DNA from: Gonapodya prolifera JEL478
Taxonomy: Eukaryota > Monoblepharomycota > Monoblepharidomycetes > Monoblepharidales > Gonapodyaceae
Assembly: GCA_001574975.1 (NCBI GenBank)
Contig: KQ965881.1
Span: 17,531 to 72,342 of the forward strand
Length of the DNA stretch: 54,812 nucleotides
Reading direction: 5' to 3'
Shown: positions 35,639-47,481 of the stretch, piece by piece
How the letters are laid out: each line of letters begins with the position of its first letter
Position numbering within the stretch: position 1 is the first letter of the stretch
Program-made: the position numbers and the translations under genes
The notes under the pieces: model-generated
The model's database searches: none
Told to the model about the DNA's origin: nothing
Seen by the model: the letters and a program-made list of their open reading frames with translations, nothing else

Positions 35639-35860
35639 GGTGCGGTGCAGGTGCGGGGAGTGCGGGAGACACGAAAGTGGCAGTGCGTGGATGGAGTACG
35701 CACAAAATGAAATGGCACAGGGTGTGTGCACGGATCGCTTTTTGCTTTCCAGTCGTGGTTGGAAATTCTGCAATTCCTTTTCTTCTTTCCCACTCAACAA
35801 CCCAATCCACCCGTCGTCTTCCCTCCCACGGCACCGTCCTCCCTCCCATCGCACGCCACA

Positions 35861-36313
35861 ATGTCCAAATCCGCAAAGGCCGTCCAATCCAAAACAATCG
35901 CTTTCAAACTCCTCGTGCCTGCAGCAAAGGCCGCGCCCACACCCCCCGTGGGTCCCGCTCTCGGGCAGCGCGGAGTCAAATCAATCGACTTCTGCAAGCA
36001 ATTCAACGACGCCACGAAGCACATCGTGCCCGGAACGCCCATCCCAACCCGAATCACCGTCAAGCCCGACAGGTCCTTCTCGTTCATCACAAAGGCACCG
36101 CAGACGGCCTGGCTCCTCATGCGCGCGGCCGGGATCGAAAAAGGCTCGGCAACGTCTGGCAAGGACATGCAGGCCTCAGTGTCTGTCAAGCACATCTACG
36201 AGATTGCAAAAATAAAGTCAAACGATCCCGGGTTCAAGGGCCTCGAGCTCGAAAAGGTGGCAAAGTGCATCGCAGCCCAGACGAGGAGTTTGGGCATAAA
36301 GGTCGTCCTGTAG
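35861..36313 (+). CDS. Mitochondrial large-subunit ribosomal protein uL11m
   Basis: Bacterial-type L11, which in eukaryotes belongs to the mitochondrial ribosome, where it binds the GTPase centre of the large rRNA. The intron-free frame of 150 codons starts MSKSAKAVQSKTIAFKLLVP and contains APPVGPALGQ-type PTPPVGPALGQRGVKSIDFC, ITVKPDRSFSFITKAPQTAW and the C-terminal KCIAAQTRSLGIKVVL, all hallmarks of L11. The frame is open further upstream to 35726, but that part includes a hydrophobic and Pro-rich run and lacks a better start; the chosen ATG gives the standard L11 N terminus with a few extra residues. Yeast counterpart: MRPL19. It is one of the few genes in this window without introns. Confidence 0.92.
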   Translation: MSKSAKAVQSKTIAFKLLVPAAKAAPTPPVGPALGQRGVKSIDFCKQFNDATKHIVPGTPIPTRITVKPDRSFSFITKAPQTAWLLMRAAGIEKGSATSGKDMQASVSVKHIYEIAKIKSNDPGFKGLELEKVAKCIAAQTRSLGIKVVL

Positions 36314-37523
36314 ACTGACGGAGGGAGTGCTGGCCGGGATGGGTGTCGGAGGTCAGAGATTGGAGGCCGGAGGACGGAGTCCGAAAGAGGAGGGGACAAT
36401 GTGTAGCCTTTTGGAGAGTTGGGGTGGATGGAATTTGACATTTTCGAGACTCATGGCGGATGCACTGGTGGGACATCTATTCCTGACTGAATGGAATACC
36501 GGACATGTGCAGTGGAACAGATGTTTGCAACGGACTGGTGTCCTCATATGCCATGCAATCACGAGCTGTCGGAGTCGTGGTGATGGACTTCCTTTCCTTA
36601 CAACGCGGGGAAGTGGAACTCACATTGAGCATCTGGGTGATGAAGATGTGTGGACATTAGAGCGTGTTGATAGTGACGGATGCTCCCATGGTGCCAACTC
36701 GTTAATTTTGGCCTGACCGTGGAATTCTGATGCGGACCCAGCCTGGCTCCCCTTCTCGCTTAGGATCGAATCCCCAGCCCTACCTGCCTTCTCACGTCCG
36801 TTTCGTGCACTACGCGTCGTACGGTGGTGTGCTACCCTATCGGTCGTTCCTTCGGCGCGAGGCGTCCAACCCCGCCCACACAACTCTCCGATCACGACCT
36901 TCCTCCTCGACGCTCTATCCCTCTCCGGGTCGTCTGTCTCGCAGACGACCAACGCCGACCGACGTGTGGTGCATAGTCTGCGTTGGCGCACTTTATGGAC
37001 ACCTCCAGTCTCCGAGTTGGATTCGGTATCCTTCCAGACCTCCATCTCCTCTCGTCCACCTCAACGGCAGTCAGCATTTATTTTCCGGTCCTTCCATCTC
37101 CCAAACACTGTCATTACCTCCCTGCAGTTCCTCCAACCCTGTTCTCGCCTCCTTCAGCACCTCCCGCACCAACTGCGCCCTCGTTCGTGCTCTTTTTCAC
37201 AGCGCGCACATGGCTTTACTGGGATTTTCTGTAATCTTTTGTGTGACTCGGGTTGAAGAACAGATGAGCCCCTGTGATAGTGTATTAATGTGTTCGTGCC
37301 ACTGGCTATAATAGAGGACCACGCCCCCGCAACCTCCAGTCCACCCGTAAAAAGGAGATTATTAAATACTATGAGATAATACCGGGCCCGATTTATTTTT
37401 TACCCTGTGGCAACACAAAAATGATGGCACATTCTGTTTGGCAAAGCCATTTGTGGTTGTACCTGGTTTCAGTTTCCAAACATCCAAGGTGACCACCACA
37501 AGCACCCGCGCATCGCGCCGACG
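36314..37523. other. Intergenic region, uL11m to CDC25
   Basis: The longest gene-free stretch here (1210 bases). A minus-strand segment near 37070-37190 could read as a short helical peptide (LVREVLKEARTGLEELQGG) ending in a stop, but no matching upstream exon or ATG was found. Otherwise no gene, tRNA or repeat is supported. Confidence 0.3.
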
Positions 37524-40352
37524 ATGGCATCCCCGTTCGAGTCCCCCCTCTCCCACTCGACGCACCCGTCAGGCAGGCCCGCCGACCTGTTCCTCAGCGC
37601 CGAAGACTACGACGTCGCGACTCTCGCGGCGCACTTCGGCGCAAACATGGGAGCCGAGTACAGGTGGGCACGCGAGCACGAATGCAGCTGGAATTTTATT
37701 GCGGCGTGGGGAACAGGGCGGATTGAGAGGAATCGCGCCCCAGGAAGGGCCGATTTCCGGGATGGATGTGTCATGGATGGGATGGAGGGGAGCTTGGGAT
37801 TTCTCCGGGAGCTTTTCGCCCGATGGCACCGATGGATTGCCTCGGAGGCGTACCGATCGCAGTGCGTGGGTCGATGCGGCCGGATGGCGGTTTCCTTGGC
37901 GTGTATGGCAGCTCCGGGGTGGAGCTGGTGTCCAAACATCACATCCCATCTGACAAAAAAAATACCATCTGCATCCGCTACCGGTTCTAGCCCTCTTCAA
38001 GCCCCACCTCCACCAGCAACGCAGCAAAACCCCTTCTTGGCGCCCGCCCGCCTCGTGACGTCTGCACCTGCGACGGCCCGCACATCCACGTCCGATCCGT
38101 TCGCGCCGGCGCACGGCCCCTCAATACCGAAGCGCCCCGCATTCACTAAGACCCGCACGGCGCCTACGTTTGGTCTGTCGCGCTGCTCGTCTGGGACCTT
38201 TGCGGAGCGTCTTGCCCGCGCAAGGGACCTCGGGTCTTCCTCGGACGATGAGGACGGCGGGATGAGCCTCCTCGGCGGACTGACTAACGTGCAGAGAGTT
38301 CGTGATTCGGGAGTCGATATGGATGGAGTTATGGTCGAGTTGACATCCGCAAGCGCAAAGAAGGTGAAAGATTTGTCGTTCGGCCACAAGACTTCAGCTT
38401 CGTTTTCAAGCACGTGAGTTGCAATCGGGGGTTTCAGAGAGTGGAGCGGAGATGCCGTACTTGCTCACGCATCCGAATGATTAATGAGCATGACGAATTG
38501 GGATCCTCATTTGAATGTGGCTCATGGTTTTTGCGTGTCACCAGTAACGCCTTTTCAAACTTCTCCCAAAGCAAACAATCTAGTGGCGGACCACACATTG
38601 CATCCAACGCATCCATGCGGTCTATTTCCACATCGAACATCACTCCACTCTCACTTGGACCCAAAGCTCTCGCCCCAAAGAACTTGAAGGAGGAGGCGCT
38701 GAACAAGTAGGTCTGACTCTGGTTGCTACCACGTCGCTACGATTGAGTCGATATTTTTATTGCTTCACGTAGGCTTCGAGGTCCCACCCAGAGATGGCAG
38801 ACAGGGTCGCGCGGGAACCCTGTGAGCTCCGGCTCTTTTGCAGCAAGACCACCACTTCGTCAGAGCGGGACGAAGACGCAAGCACCAGTAAGAGATCCAG
38901 GACGAATCCGAGTAACTTGACGCTCGATTAATGCTTTTTTTCCGGTGTATTAAAGTCCGCCCCTGCTCCACTGCGTCGGTACGTAATGGCGTTGATTTCC
39001 TCCACATCCACAACTAATCAAGGCTTTATTTTCATATGAAAGCCCCGCCCCAATCCCTCTGCAAATCAAAACCGCATGCGACGAGGATACGGAGATGGAG
39101 TCGGTGGAGGCGGACCCAGTTCCGACCTCGGCCGCTGCAACATCGTCGCAGAGCTCGGTTCAGTCTAATACATCTTCGCAAGGAGATGCATGCGTTCCAA
39201 GTTGGTTTCTTTTGTTTTAAGCTGGTATTGGAATGTGCAAGAGCGACTGAGCTGCCCACCTTCAGGCATCCTTGGCGACCTCTCCTGCTTGTCGTCATGG
39301 GATGCAACTTTATCCGGCCATGGAAGAGCCGCACTATTACCTTACATTGAAGGGAAAGATTCCATTAAGAGGATTACAGGAGAGACGGTGTGTTTGGTTT
39401 GGTGCTCCGAGTGGAACCTATGCTTTATTATTTGCTTGCACAATCTCGGAAGCTTGTGAAGCTCCTCTCAGGTCACTTCAGCAGCACCATAACCACCTTT
39501 CATATTGTCGATTGTCGTTACCGTTACGAGTACGATGGAGGACACATCATTGGTGCGAAGAACATTTTTGCCATCGACGACATGGAGGAGCTTTTTGTCA
39601 AGGCAGTGAAAGACGGTGGACCAGATGTGAAACCTCTCATGAGCAGGGATGTCTTTGTGTTCCACTGCGAGTTTTCAAGTCATCGAGGTCCAAGAATGTG
39701 AGTTAGTTGGATTCGTGTATTAGGGAAGAAAGTTTCGGCATCCGAATGATGTGTGCTTCGCATGATATTCGATAGGGCTGCAAACCTTCGAAGTCGCGAC
39801 CGAGAACTGAACTACAAACACTACCCCAACCTGCATTGGCCAGAGATTTATGTTTTGAGCGGAGGTTATCGAGAGTTCTTCCAGAATCACAAGGTATTTG
39901 CACAATCCTCTTCTCCGTCAGCACGGCAAACTCTTTATGCAACCCTACTATCTCAGTTGCACTGCGAGCCGCAAGGGTACGTCGAAATGGCCGATGAAGA
40001 TTACAGAGAGGAATGCATGCAGCACCGAAGGGAGTTCAAAAAGGCGAAGTCGTTTTCGGATGCCTATTACAGGTGCGATCGCACGCGACATTATTTCTAC
40101 ACTTGATATCCGGCTGATAGATTTGCCTCTCTGAATGCATCAGGGACCGCATCGCTTTCTGATGCGTTGAGATCTCAGCCGTGGGAACGGAGAAACTTAT
40201 CTTCACGTTTCCTGGATCTCGCCTGTGCAAGACAAGCGGCCACGATCCACTTATACCTTTACAAGAAGCCAACGAAATTTCAACAACTCCTCCTCATTTC
40301 CAAGACCTTTAGAAAGTTGCAGAGAGCCGTGGCATGTCAGTTGCGAGACTAA
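37524..40352 (+). CDS. CDC25: Cdc25-type dual-specificity phosphatase
   Basis: Mitotic inducer that removes inhibitory phosphates from Cdk1. The first exon (37524-37663) starts MASPFESPLSHSTHPSG. After a 327-base intron a regulatory N-terminal region follows (37991-38413; DLGSSSDDEDGGMSLLGGLT), then several small exons rich in Ser, Pro and Asp. The catalytic rhodanese-fold domain runs from LPYIEGKDSIKRITGET (about 39340) through TTFHIVDCRYRYEYDGGHII and NIFAIDDMEELF to the active-site loop HCEFSSHRGPRM (39662-39697), with Cys and Arg of CX5R intact. It continues LNYKHYPNLHWPEIYVLSGG, YREFF, YVEMADEDYREEC and FKKAKSFSDAYY. The tail ends LQRAVACQLRD. Length, linker-plus-domain layout and active site identify Cdc25. 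A few N-terminal exon boundaries are provisional. Confidence 0.9.
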
Positions 40353-40492
40353 GACACCAAGACCATTGGATTATTTTTGCTTTTGTAAAGTTTCTCGTTT
40401 GCTATACGTATAAAAATTTAATGCTGGGTTTTTGGATTTTCAATTTATGAAATGATCGGGTAGAAGTGGCTTCGAACGGTTCAGAAAGACAA

Positions 40493-40530
40493 GGGGGGGG
40501 GGAAAGAAAAGGGGGGGGGGAAAGAAAAGG
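40493..40530 (+). repeat. Purine tract with two long G runs
   Basis: Two runs of about ten guanines, each followed by AAAGAAAAG, form a short tandem purine repeat about 50 bases upstream of the dihydropteridine reductase ATG. It is in the 5' leader or promoter of that gene. The exact G-run lengths may be affected by sequencing error. Confidence 0.7.
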
Positions 40531-40579
40531 GCTTGTGGTCAATCGGTTCAACTGGTGATCCCGCTTGCCGAAAACGAAC

Positions 40580-41816
40580 ATGTCGCTCTTGAGATTTTCA
40601 AGGTCACAGCACGCGCTGAGTTACCGTATCATCCCTCAAGCTCTCGCCCGAAGCCCCACCGGAAATCTCTTGCGGCGAATGGAGTCCGCAGCGTCGAAAA
40701 GGAACGTTCTTGTTTATGGAGGAGCTGGTCAGTTAGGCAGAGCCGTCGCCGATGAGTTCACAAAGAATGGATGGGTGAGATGATCTTCTGCTTCCGTTCG
40801 AACATATCTGGTGTCGTGGAGCATCAACCGTCCGGACCCCTTCTTGCAACGAAGGCCACTATCTCTGCAGATTTGGCAGCCAATCCGAACACTACCAATT
40901 CTATCAAAATTAATCTCGATATCCCTCTCGATGAGCAGGCTCGTAGTATCGACAGAAACTTGCAAGGTCAGCTTTCGCGTAAAGCTGAGAGGAATAACGT
41001 TGACTTTCACATCCCAATCCAGAAGTGTTGCAAGGTGCCAAATTAGATGCCATTGTGAACGTCGCTGGGGGCTGGGCAGGTGGGAATGCCTCCGCTGATG
41101 GTGAGTCGGAGAGCAATTGGGATGGGCAAACTTTCACACAATCAACCACAGACCTTCTCCATAATGTCGACCTCATGCTTCGCCAGAGCGTGCATAGCTC
41201 TTTTATCACAGTACAGCTCGCAAACTCCTTTCTCAAAGAGTACGTTGTGCTATTTGCATATGATTGAATGTGGTGTTGCTGGACGTGCAGTTTAGAGGCG
41301 GTCTCCTATCACTTACTGGCGCAGCTACAGCGACTTCACCAACACCGTCGATGGTGAGTTGCTTCTCGCATTGATCTTTCTACGACTCGTTTCAACTTTC
41401 ATGGTCACATTTAGCTCGCGTATGGTGCTGCAAAGGCTTCAGTGCATCATCTTGTCCGCTCTTTGGCAAGCAATGATGCTGGGTTGCCTATCGGAGCCAC
41501 AGTTCTGGCTATCCTTCCAGTGACCTTGGATACCACCTCCAATCGCAAGTTTGCAGCACCAGATACAGATTTTGGGACATGGACTCCGCTGGGAGATATT
41601 GCAGCGTGAGTGTACATCTCTGTGGTGCTTATGCATTTTCAATTTCAAATCGTGGGTGGTTTTTACGTGCGTTATACATTCCCCATACTTCCGGTTATGA
41701 AACACCCAACGGCTTCCAGTAAATTGTGCCGGTGGGCGGAGGGTGATGCTCGTCCACCGAGCGGCAGCTTGGTAAGAATTGTGACAAAGGATAGCAAAAC
41801 AATGTTTATCGCCTGA
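40580..41816 (+). CDS. Quinoid dihydropteridine reductase (SDR family)
   Basis: Regenerates tetrahydrobiopterin from its quinoid dihydro form using NADH. The Rossmann motif NVLVYGGAGQLGRAVADEF is followed after introns by a DAIVNVAGGWAGGNA block, SNWDGQTFTQSTTDLLHNVD, LLSLTGAATATSPTPSMLAY (SDR active-site Tyr) then GAAKASVHHLVRSLASNDAG, and the specific LAILPVTLDTTSNRK and WTPLGDIAA segments; the last exon ends PPSGSLVRIVTKDSKTMFIA. LPVTLDT.NRK and PSSGSL are characteristic of QDPR. Two in-frame ATGs exist. The first (40580) adds 33 Arg/Ser/Leu-rich residues resembling a mitochondrial presequence; the second (40679) starts MESAASKRN right before the Rossmann fold. The gene ends only 67 bases before the Pro2 start. 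Confidence 0.9.
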
Positions 41817-41883
41817 GGCAGCTGGTGTCTTAGAGTTGTGAAGAGACCTGCTGTGCCACTGACCGAACCAATACATTCCAACG

Positions 41884-43592
41884 ATGACCGTTAATGGAGC
41901 CAATGGGATCGATACGACACTGGAAATCGCAAGAGCGGCGCGTGGTGCCTCCCTCGAACTTCAGGCGGCTTCCCTAGAGTCAAAGTCGCTCGCGCTTCAC
42001 CGCATCGCCGAGCAGCTTCTCAAGGACAAAGAGACCCTTCGGCAGGCCAATCAGCGAGATTTAGATGTACGTGGGGCATGGAAGTGGTCTAAATTTTCTC
42101 TTTTTGGCCCTCGGTTGCTCACCGAATGCACTGTCGTTTCGAAAGGAAGCGAGAGCTCGAAAAGATAAGGGAGAGCTCAGTGAGGCCCTCTTCAAACGCC
42201 TGGACCTTTTCGGCCCGGATGGATCGAAGTTTGAAACGTTGCTGGAAGGTGTAAAAGATGTCGATAAGCTTGCGGATCCAACTGGTGCGGTGTTGCCGAT
42301 TTGCACATTGCATCACGACTCAACCACGACGAATCATAGGGCAAGTGACATATGCCTGTAAACTTGACGATGGGCTTGATCTCTACAGGGTGACATGTCC
42401 GGTCGGAGTACTTCTCATCATTTTCGAATCTCGCCCAGAGGTTGTGGTGCAAATCTCCACTCTTGCCATCAAGTCTGGTAAGTTGGTTCACTGCTAACGA
42501 ACTATCATGAAACACATTTTCATATTTTCTTTAGGTAACGCGGTAATATTGAAGGGTGGTCGTGAGGCTGCGCATTCGAATGCTGCTCTCCACGCATCCC
42601 TCACGACTGCACTTTCGAGTCTTCCTGCCGGCTCTGGGGTTCCCCCGCAGGCTATCCAGCTTGTATCCACACGAGATGAAATTGCAGCCCTCCTTAAGCT
42701 TGACGAGTACATCGACCTGGCCATACCTCGAGGCTCCAATGAATTCGTTCGGTACGTCAAGGATAACACTCGGTGAGCACCAAAAAGGACTTCATCAAAT
42801 ATTTCGCTCGAAAATAATATACCTTTCCGGCAAGAATACCTGTTCTCGGGCATGCCGATGGCCTGTGCTCGATTTACCTCGACGAATCCGCTGACACCGC
42901 GAAAGCTGTTTCCGTCGTAGTTGATGGAAAGACGAACTATCCAGCGGCCTGCAACGCTGCGGAAACATTACTTGTGCACGAAAACGCACTCTCCACTGTT
43001 CTCCCCGAAGTTGCTCGTGCTCTGTGGGAGAAACGAGTACAGCTACGATGTGATACCCCTTCCCACGGTTTGCTATCGCAGTTGAATCCCCCTAGTGGCC
43101 TCCTCCGAGAAGCGACTCCGGAAGATTTCCGCACAGAGTTTCTGGAGTTGGTCATGGCAGTTCGGACTGTTCCTTCGTTCGCTGACGCGATTTCCCATAT
43201 CAACACCCACGGATCACACCACACGGAGTGCATCGTGACCGAAAACCAGAAACAGGCCGAAGAGTTTATGAGAAAAGTTGACGCGGCAGGGGTATACTGG
43301 AACGCAAGCACACGGCTTGCTGATGGATTCCGGTACGGATTTGGAGCGGAAATAGGGGTAAGTCGTCTTAATCCAGCAGTAGTCATGGTCGTGAGACGCG
43401 TATCTTTTGCAGGTCTCCACCAATAAGACTCATGCGAGAGGTCCAGTGGGCTTGGAAGGTCTTGTAATCTACAAGTACAAGGTTTACGGTTCAGGTCAGG
43501 GCGCGGGAATGTATGGCCCGAGCAAAAAGAAGTTTTTGCATGAAGTTCTTGATGGAAGAGAAGAGCTTCAACGAAGACCAGGGTTGGCGTGA
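41884..43592 (+). CDS. PRO2: Gamma-glutamyl phosphate reductase
   Basis: Second enzyme of proline synthesis; reduces gamma-glutamyl phosphate to glutamate semialdehyde with NADPH. The first exon encodes [20 protein letters not shown] and continues to QANQRDLD. Later exons give [20 protein letters not shown], the conserved [69 protein letters not shown], then the catalytic-Cys segment [20 protein letters not shown], and [17 protein letters not shown]. The last exon holds [20 protein letters not shown]. It is a stand-alone reductase, not a fused P5CS with the kinase, as in other fungi. Junctions use short GT..AG introns. Together the motifs cover the full ProA/Pro2 length. Confidence 0.94.
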
Positions 43593-43777
43593 AAATATAA
43601 TAATCTATTGTAATGACCCTGACTAACTGGTAGTGTCCCGCTTAACACAACCGGCCCCAACCAAACTTTCGATTCTTACTCCTTTTGCGATCACCCATCA
43701 ATCAAATGGTACACGTTCTGCTCTATTCCAACCATATTGCATGTTGCATGTTGAGCTAATGCTTGGTTCACTGCTGA

Positions 43778-44441
43778 ATGACATCCAAGATTCGATTCAT
43801 TCTTGTACAGAATCGCCAAGGCAAGACCCGCCTGCAAAAGTGGTATATGCCCTTTGAAGACGAGGAAAAGCAGAAACTCAAAGGAGAAGTCCACCGGCTT
43901 GTGGCGCCAAGGGACCAGAAGTCTCAGAGCAACTTCGTGGAGGTGAGAACCATCCAGGCCATCGCTGCGAGCCTTGTTGAAGTTTGAAAGGCTGATTAAA
44001 TAAATTGCGTGTTCGTGCAACGGTGGCTTGACTACTTCAGTTCCGAAACTACAAGATCGTGTATCGACGTTACGCCGGTCTCTTCTTCTGCTTCTGTGTG
44101 GACCAGAATGATAATGAACTCGCTTATTTGGAAGCTATCCACTTTTTTGTGGAAGTGCTGGATGCTTTCTTTGGGAATGTGTGCGAGTTAGACTTAGGTG
44201 TGTGGTTGTGCTTCTTGGGATTGGAACCGAGTTGATTGTTCCTCTTCGCAAAGTCTTCAACTTTTTTAAGGTAAGATGCGGCTGAATTTTCAATGGGTTG
44301 GTGGGGCACGTCACATACCTGTTATTTCATGTTGCGTAGGTCTACGCGATATTGGATGAGGTCTTCCTCGCCGGTGAGATACAAGAGACTTCAAAAAGCG
44401 TTGTTCTTGGCCGTCTAGATCAGCTAGACAAACTGGAATGA
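43778..44441 (+). CDS. APS2: AP-2 clathrin adaptor sigma subunit
   Basis: Small subunit of the AP-2 complex for clathrin-mediated endocytosis. Exon 1 (43778-43942) reads [20 protein letters not shown], then [20 protein letters not shown] and SNFVE. Exon 2 begins [20 protein letters not shown], then [20 protein letters not shown] and NVCELDL. A 17-base micro-exon (VFNFFK) is followed by a last exon [20 protein letters not shown] and a Leu-rich end before TGA at 44439. VNDN/YLEAIH and LAGEI.ETS are universal in sigma adaptins; the specific [20 protein letters not shown] and NFVEFRNYKI fit AP2S1 better than AP1S. Length is about 143 residues, as in human AP2S1 (142). Confidence 0.92.
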
Positions 44442-44614
44442 TCGAACATTTACATAATTCAGAGGGGTCCGCATCATGGCAAGGAACACACTTATTACCC
44501 GCTTTTGCACATTTTTTTGTAGCTATTTTCCCAACAATATGATCAAGTGTATGTGTCAGTTCAATCGCAAGGGGAGCATGGAACCTACAAAATGCGAAGA
44601 TTTCACCACTGCCA

Positions 44615-47481
44615 ATGCAACAACTCACTCCCAACGCGGTCCAATCTATCTGGTATGAGGAGCAACCGGGTCAACATGGTACATACGTGCTGCAAGCGGT
44701 CAACATCAAATTGGTCGCCGGCCAGACGGCTCGTTACAGGTTGGTGGGAGGTGACAAGTTCTCGTGATGCATCGATACGATTATGGACGGAGGGAAGCTA
44801 CCATGAGAGTATCTAAAGTCAAAGATTTGTCGAGATTTCAGCTGTATCTCTGCTGTGTTGACGTTGAGTACCCTTTTGATGGCAACCATTACGAAATTGG
44901 TTGATTCACACCCCCTTGGGGTTCCGTCGCCATTCTGGGACTGGATAAGCGTGTTGAGAGATAACTCTGATGGACTGACTGTTTCCGTTTGCTTTTTTTT
45001 GTCGTCCTCTGAAAGAATCATGATGTCGGACGGAACTCACTTCATCCAAGGAATGTTAGCCACCCAGTTGAACGATATTCTAACCTCTGGCGTCCTTCAG
45101 AGGAATGGATTATTCAGGCTAACGGAGTATGTTCTCAACACAGTCAGCACACGGAGGTAAGGTTTTGAGGGTAAGACGACATTCATAGCTTGAACTTACT
45201 TGAACACGCGTTTGTCTTTTAATCTCACATAGAGTCGTCGTGATTCTCAATATTGAAGTGCTCACGCCGAACAACGGTCAGGTTGAGCGATTTGGCAATC
45301 CGAGAAACATCGAGGAGGTTGCCAATAGCAATGACGGTCATGGGAACGAATTGCAACATGGGAGGGCGCAAAGACCACCTCCTACGTATCAGGGAGGATT
45401 AAATGGTCAAGGAAGTAGCTCAATCAATGGTGACTATCAACAGCTACAGCAACAACGCAACACAGGTAGCAACTATGGCGGCCAGTATGCTGGTGGAAAT
45501 AGTTACCAAAGTCAACCAACTACTGCTGGGACCTATGGTGGGGGCAGTGGTGGCGGCGGGCGTGGAAGTGGGGGCGGCGGAAGCAACGGGGGTGGTGGAA
45601 TCCCGGATGGACTTGGGCCAATCTTTCCTATCAGTCACCTCAGTCCATATCAAAACAAGTGGGTGTAAGATTGCATTTCAAAGTAGCACTGCTTACTATG
45701 GTGGTGCAAAGGTGGACAATCCGAGCGCGTGCAGTAAACAAGTCCGACATCAAATCGTGGTCCAACCAGCGAGGAGAAGGAACTCTTTTCAGCGTTACAT
45801 TTGTTGATGAGTCCGTGAGTGGAGCACTTTTCAGTAGCTAAAATAACTTTTATGAACGAGTTTGCTTTCAACGCTGTAGGGAGAAATTCGTGCGACTGGC
45901 TTTAGTGAAGCTGTCAAAACCTTTTACGAGGTCATTCAAGAGGGCCAAGTGGGTAGCGGCCATTCTATTGCTCTCATATGTGGACTCACCTCTCCCAGGT
46001 GTACTACGTTTCCCGTGCCATGATAAGACAAGCTAAGAAACAATGGGGTGTCCAGAACGAGTATGAAATGACGCTCGATCCCTCATCGGTCGTTGAACGA
46101 TGCGATGATTCGGCTGCTGCAAACGTCCCTGGGACAAAGTTCAACTTTGTACCTTTGGATAGGCTCATGGAGTTCGAGAAGGATCAAACCATCGGTGAGC
46201 GCAAGGTAATACACGAACTTAATCTTCGTTGAAATTTACTCTTTTATTACCAGACGTTGTAGGGGTTGTTCACTCGTACAGTGAAGCTACCACCATTATC
46301 GGCAAGCAATCGCAAAAACCCATAGAGAAGCGTGAACTCACACTCGTGGATGACTCCAACCGGCAAGTAAGGCTCACACTATGGGGGAGACAGGCCACCG
46401 AATTCAGAGCAGAGGACAACCCCGTGTTGGCCGTCAAGGGGGCAAGACTCGGAGATTACGGAGGTGGGGCATCGTCACCGGCCAGGGAAATTACCACATT
46501 GCTCACAGATTATTGCAGGTCGATCACTCTCCGCATCCGCGGGATGCAGTCTGGTCTTTAATCCTGACGTTCCAGAGGCGACCAATTTGCGCGCTTGGTA
46601 CGATCACCTTCAGCCAAAACCTGATTTTAATGGCTACAATAACGCGGGACCTGGTGCGACCGCTGGTGGGGCGACCGCGCGGAAAGACAACTTCAAAATG
46701 ATATCGCAAATTAAGGATGAAAGTCTTGGCCAGAGTGACACGGTGTGTACGCGAAAAGATGAAACCCGCAATTGTCCACTGTTTCTTTTCTTATCGTTTT
46801 TTTTCCAGCCTGACTTCTTCAATGTTCGTGCCACTATTATTTTCATCCGAAACGAGAATATCGGATATCCGGCCTGCCCCACACCAAATTGCAACAAAAA
46901 GGTAACCGAGGAAGCCCCGGGTCAATGGCGATGTGAGAAGTGCAACAAAACTTATCCGGAACCGCACTATCGGTGCGTGTGATTGCGTTTCTTGGGGTTG
47001 GTTTCCCTTTCACTTTGGTCCGCACTACCAGATACATCCTCTCCGTTTCTGTGAGCGACCATACTGGCCAAGCATGGCTGACAGCATTCAATGAAATTGG
47101 CGTTCAATTGTTGGGCATGGAGGCCGGTGATGTTTTGCGACTCAAGGTGCGTGGCGGGCGAATTCCTGAAGTCATGGTGTTCATATTCTAGAATTTTTTT
47201 GTTGCGCTTTAGGATAACGGATCCCCGGGAGAGTTTGATGCGGTCTTCAGCGACGGCACTTTCAAAATGTTCGATTTTAGGATCAAAGCGCGATCAGAAT
47301 CATATAACGTAAGTTGCTTTCTTCGAAAGTTTCCGTGTTATTTGTATCTGATGCCTGAATGAACGTCTATAAGGATGAAGTGAAGACTCGGTTGCAAATA
47401 ATGAGCATGACACCAGTCAACTGGAAATCTGCCAGCCAGCAGCTGCTTGGGACAATTGAATCTTACGAGAAATCAGGCTAG
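44615..47481 (+). CDS. RFA1: Replication protein A large subunit (RPA70)
   Basis: Single-stranded DNA binding subunit used in replication, repair and checkpoint signalling. Exon 1 encodes MQQLTPNAVQSIWYEEQPGQ and NIKLVAGQTARYR, and a 270-base intron joins it to IMMSDGTHFIQGMLATQLND (N-terminal OB fold). A Gln/Gly/Ser-rich linker (about 45330-45600) leads to DNA-binding OB domains: PISHLSPYQNKWVIKARAVN, TLFSVTFVDESGEIRATGFS and VGVVHSYSEATTIIGKQSQK. Domain C keeps the zinc ribbon CPTPNCNKKVTEEAPGQW with CEKC (about 46876-46950) and then YILSVSVSDHTGQAWLTAFN. The last exon ends TPVNWKSASQQLLGTIESYE. Order and content match RPA1. Exon edges around 46470-46740 are approximate. Confidence 0.93.

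Noticed and set aside
36760-36785. Sequence GGATCGAATCCCC resembling a tRNA T arm.
   Set aside because: The stem does not pair, and no D arm or acceptor stem is found on either strand within 100 bases.
37070-37190. Minus-strand helical peptide reading (LVREVLKEARTGLEELQGG) before a stop.
   Set aside because: It looks coding-like, but I could find no upstream exon or ATG that would connect to it.
36730-37311. Open frame of 193 codons in the gap before CDC25.
   Set aside because: Composition is Ser/Pro/Arg-rich as expected from shifted frames, there is no motif or splice support, and overlapping frames exist on the other strand.
45333-45610. Gly/Gln-rich region suggesting a separate RNA-binding protein.
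   Set aside because: It is in frame with, and spliced between, RPA1 OB folds, so it is the interdomain linker of that subunit.
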